This document shows positions 5,450-6,229 of a stretch of DNA of 6,229 nt, in pieces. Made by a program: the position numbers and the translations under genes. The notes beneath the pieces were generated by a model, which was not told the DNA's origin, did no database searches, and worked only from the letters and a program-made list of their open reading frames with translations. The DNA is from Myxococcales bacterium (GTDB lineage Bacteria > Myxococcota > Bradymonadia > UBA7976 > UBA1532), in contig JAGQJJ010000258.1 of the NCBI GenBank assembly GCA_020430675.1, positions 1-6,229 of the forward strand. Direction: 5' to 3'. Numbering within the stretch: the stretch's first letter is position 1; every line of letters begins with the position of its first letter.

Positions 5450-6229
5450 CCGACCCGACAGCACGAGGAACTCGACGCGATCGTTGCGGGCGCGACCGCG
5501 CGCCGTCAGGTTCGGGGCGACCGGCTTGTCGGGGCCGAAGCCGCGGGCCTGCAGACGCGCAGCGGCCACGCCGCGCTGGACCAGGTAAGACTGTACCGAT
5601 CGGGCCCGATCGTTGCTCAACCGGATCAGCGCGTCGTGCTCGCCGCGGTTGTCGGTGTGGGCGGCGATGCGCACGCGGTTGATCTTCGGCTGGTCCGCGA
5701 GCGCCTTGGCCAGTGCATCGAGCACCTCGCGATCGGCCGCGGTGAGCTTCGCGGTACCGGGCGTGAAGGTCAGGCCGCGGCGCAGGCGGATGCGCTTGGG
5801 GCTGACGTCGACCAGCCCGCGCGGCTTGCGGGCCGGGCGCTCGGGCGCGAACCTCTCGGGCTTCTCGGGCTTCTCGGGCTTCGCCGGCTTCGCTGGCGCC
5901 GCGGGCGGACACTCGGCGGGTGGCGGCGGCTCGGCGGGTTTGCGCGCGGCGGGATCGGCGGTGAGCGCGACGTCGAGCACCACGTCGCCGCCTGCGAGCA
6001 CCATGGCGTTGGCGGTGGCCGGGTGATAGCCCTCGGCCGAGACGCGCAGCGCGTGCGCGCCCGCGGGCAGCAGATAACCGGCGAACCGCCCCTCGGCGTC
6101 GGTGAGCTGGGCCGCGCGCCCGGCGTCGGTATAGTCGACCCGCGCGCCGCTGATCGGCTTCTTCGTGGTGGCGTCGAGCACCTGACCGCCCAGCGCGCCG
6201 GTTGTCGGCGGCGCTTCGACCACGCGCTC
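5447..6229 (-). CDS. OmpA-family peptidoglycan-binding protein with carboxypeptidase-regulatory-like domain (5' end beyond the window)
   Basis: The frame is open to the right edge (Glu-Arg-Val-Val-Glu...), so the true start lies outside; the GTG at 6223 is in frame but probably internal. Numbered from that Val, residues 8-90 form a carboxypeptidase-regulatory-like beta-sandwich (G-x-V-L-D-A-T-T...P-I-S-G-A-R-V...T-D-A-E-G-R-F...S-A-E-G-Y). Residues 91-136 are a Pro/Lys/Glu-rich linker. Residues 138-258 are an OmpA C-terminal domain with F-x-P-G-T-A-K-L, A-H-T-D-N-R-G, L-S-N-D-R-A and the closing N-D-R-V-E-F. Asp191 and Arg206 match the pair that holds the diaminopimelate of peptidoglycan in this family, with the usual spacing of 15. 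The usual Asn a few residues before L-S is Leu here, and the common N-R-R-V-E ending is N-D-R-V-E. The protein should tie an outer-membrane or periplasmic complex to the cell wall. It is the first visible gene of the operon, just upstream of the giant lipoprotein. A barrel or signal peptide may lie in the unseen N-terminal part. Confidence 0.9.
   Translation of the reverse strand, partial: ERVVEAPPTTGALGGQVLDATTKKPISGARVDYTDAGRAAQLTDAEGRFAGYLLPAGAHALRVSAEGYHPATANAMVLAGGDVVLDVALTADPAARKPAEPPPPAECPPAAPAKPAKPEKPEKPERFAPERPARKPRGLVDVSPKRIRLRRGLTFTPGTAKLTAADREVLDALAKALADQPKINRVRIAAHTDNRGEHDALIRLSNDRARSVQSYLVQRGVAAARLQARGFGPDKPVAPNLTARGRARNDRVEFLVLSGR
5852..5896 (-). repeat. Nine-base tandem repeat in the OmpA-like linker (5 copies)
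   Basis: Five consecutive 9-base units (plus-strand forms cctctcggg, cttctcggg twice, cttcgccgg, cttcgctgg) encode Pro-Ala-Lys, Pro-Ala-Lys, Pro-Glu-Lys, Pro-Glu-Lys, Pro-Glu-Arg. Two adjacent copies are identical. Gain or loss of units would keep the frame and change only the length of the linker across the periplasm. Confidence 0.8.

Noticed and set aside
5445..5912. N-terminal extension of the giant protein up to 5912
   Set aside because: These 156 residues are Arg/Ala/Gly-rich and overlap the OmpA-like gene in another frame. A lipoprotein signal starts at 5444, directly after the upstream stop.

Overview
The window is very GC-rich (about 70% by eye) and carries three genes, all on the minus strand and packed head to tail, so transcription runs from high to low coordinates. 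In order of transcription they are: (1) the 3' part of an OmpA-family protein (5447..6229, cut by the right edge); (2) a giant cysteine-rich lipoprotein of 1713 residues (303..5444); and (3) the 5' part of a small Asp/Ala-rich lipoprotein (1..279, cut by the left edge). The first junction has 2 bases between stop and start and the second has 23, so the three genes look like one operon. No RNA gene, mobile element, CRISPR array, promoter or terminator could be supported.

The organism is most likely a member of the Myxococcota/Bradymonadota group (former Deltaproteobacteria). This is inferred from the GC level, the lipoproteins with low-complexity Asp/Ala linkers, and the very long arrays of short 'C-x5-C-x5-C-x4-C' modules combined with a PPC-like beta-sandwich. 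That combination is known from predicted surface proteins of these bacteria. No marker gene in the window proves it.

All three products are predicted to act in the cell envelope. The OmpA-like C-terminal domain should hold peptidoglycan, its N-terminal part is a carboxypeptidase-regulatory-like beta-sandwich, and a Pro/Lys/Glu-rich linker joins the two. The giant protein has a clear lipobox and then 68 four-cysteine modules (my hand count): 56, then one PPC-like domain, then 12 more. It has about 276 cysteines in its mature form. The third product is another lipoprotein whose first residues after the lipid cysteine form an Asp-rich spacer. Together they look like an uncharacterised envelope or surface assembly: a wall-anchored component, a long disulfide-braced fibre and an accessory lipoprotein. 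Its function cannot be read from sequence.

Most other long open frames here are shadows of the giant gene. The largest is an antisense frame of almost 4.8 kb.
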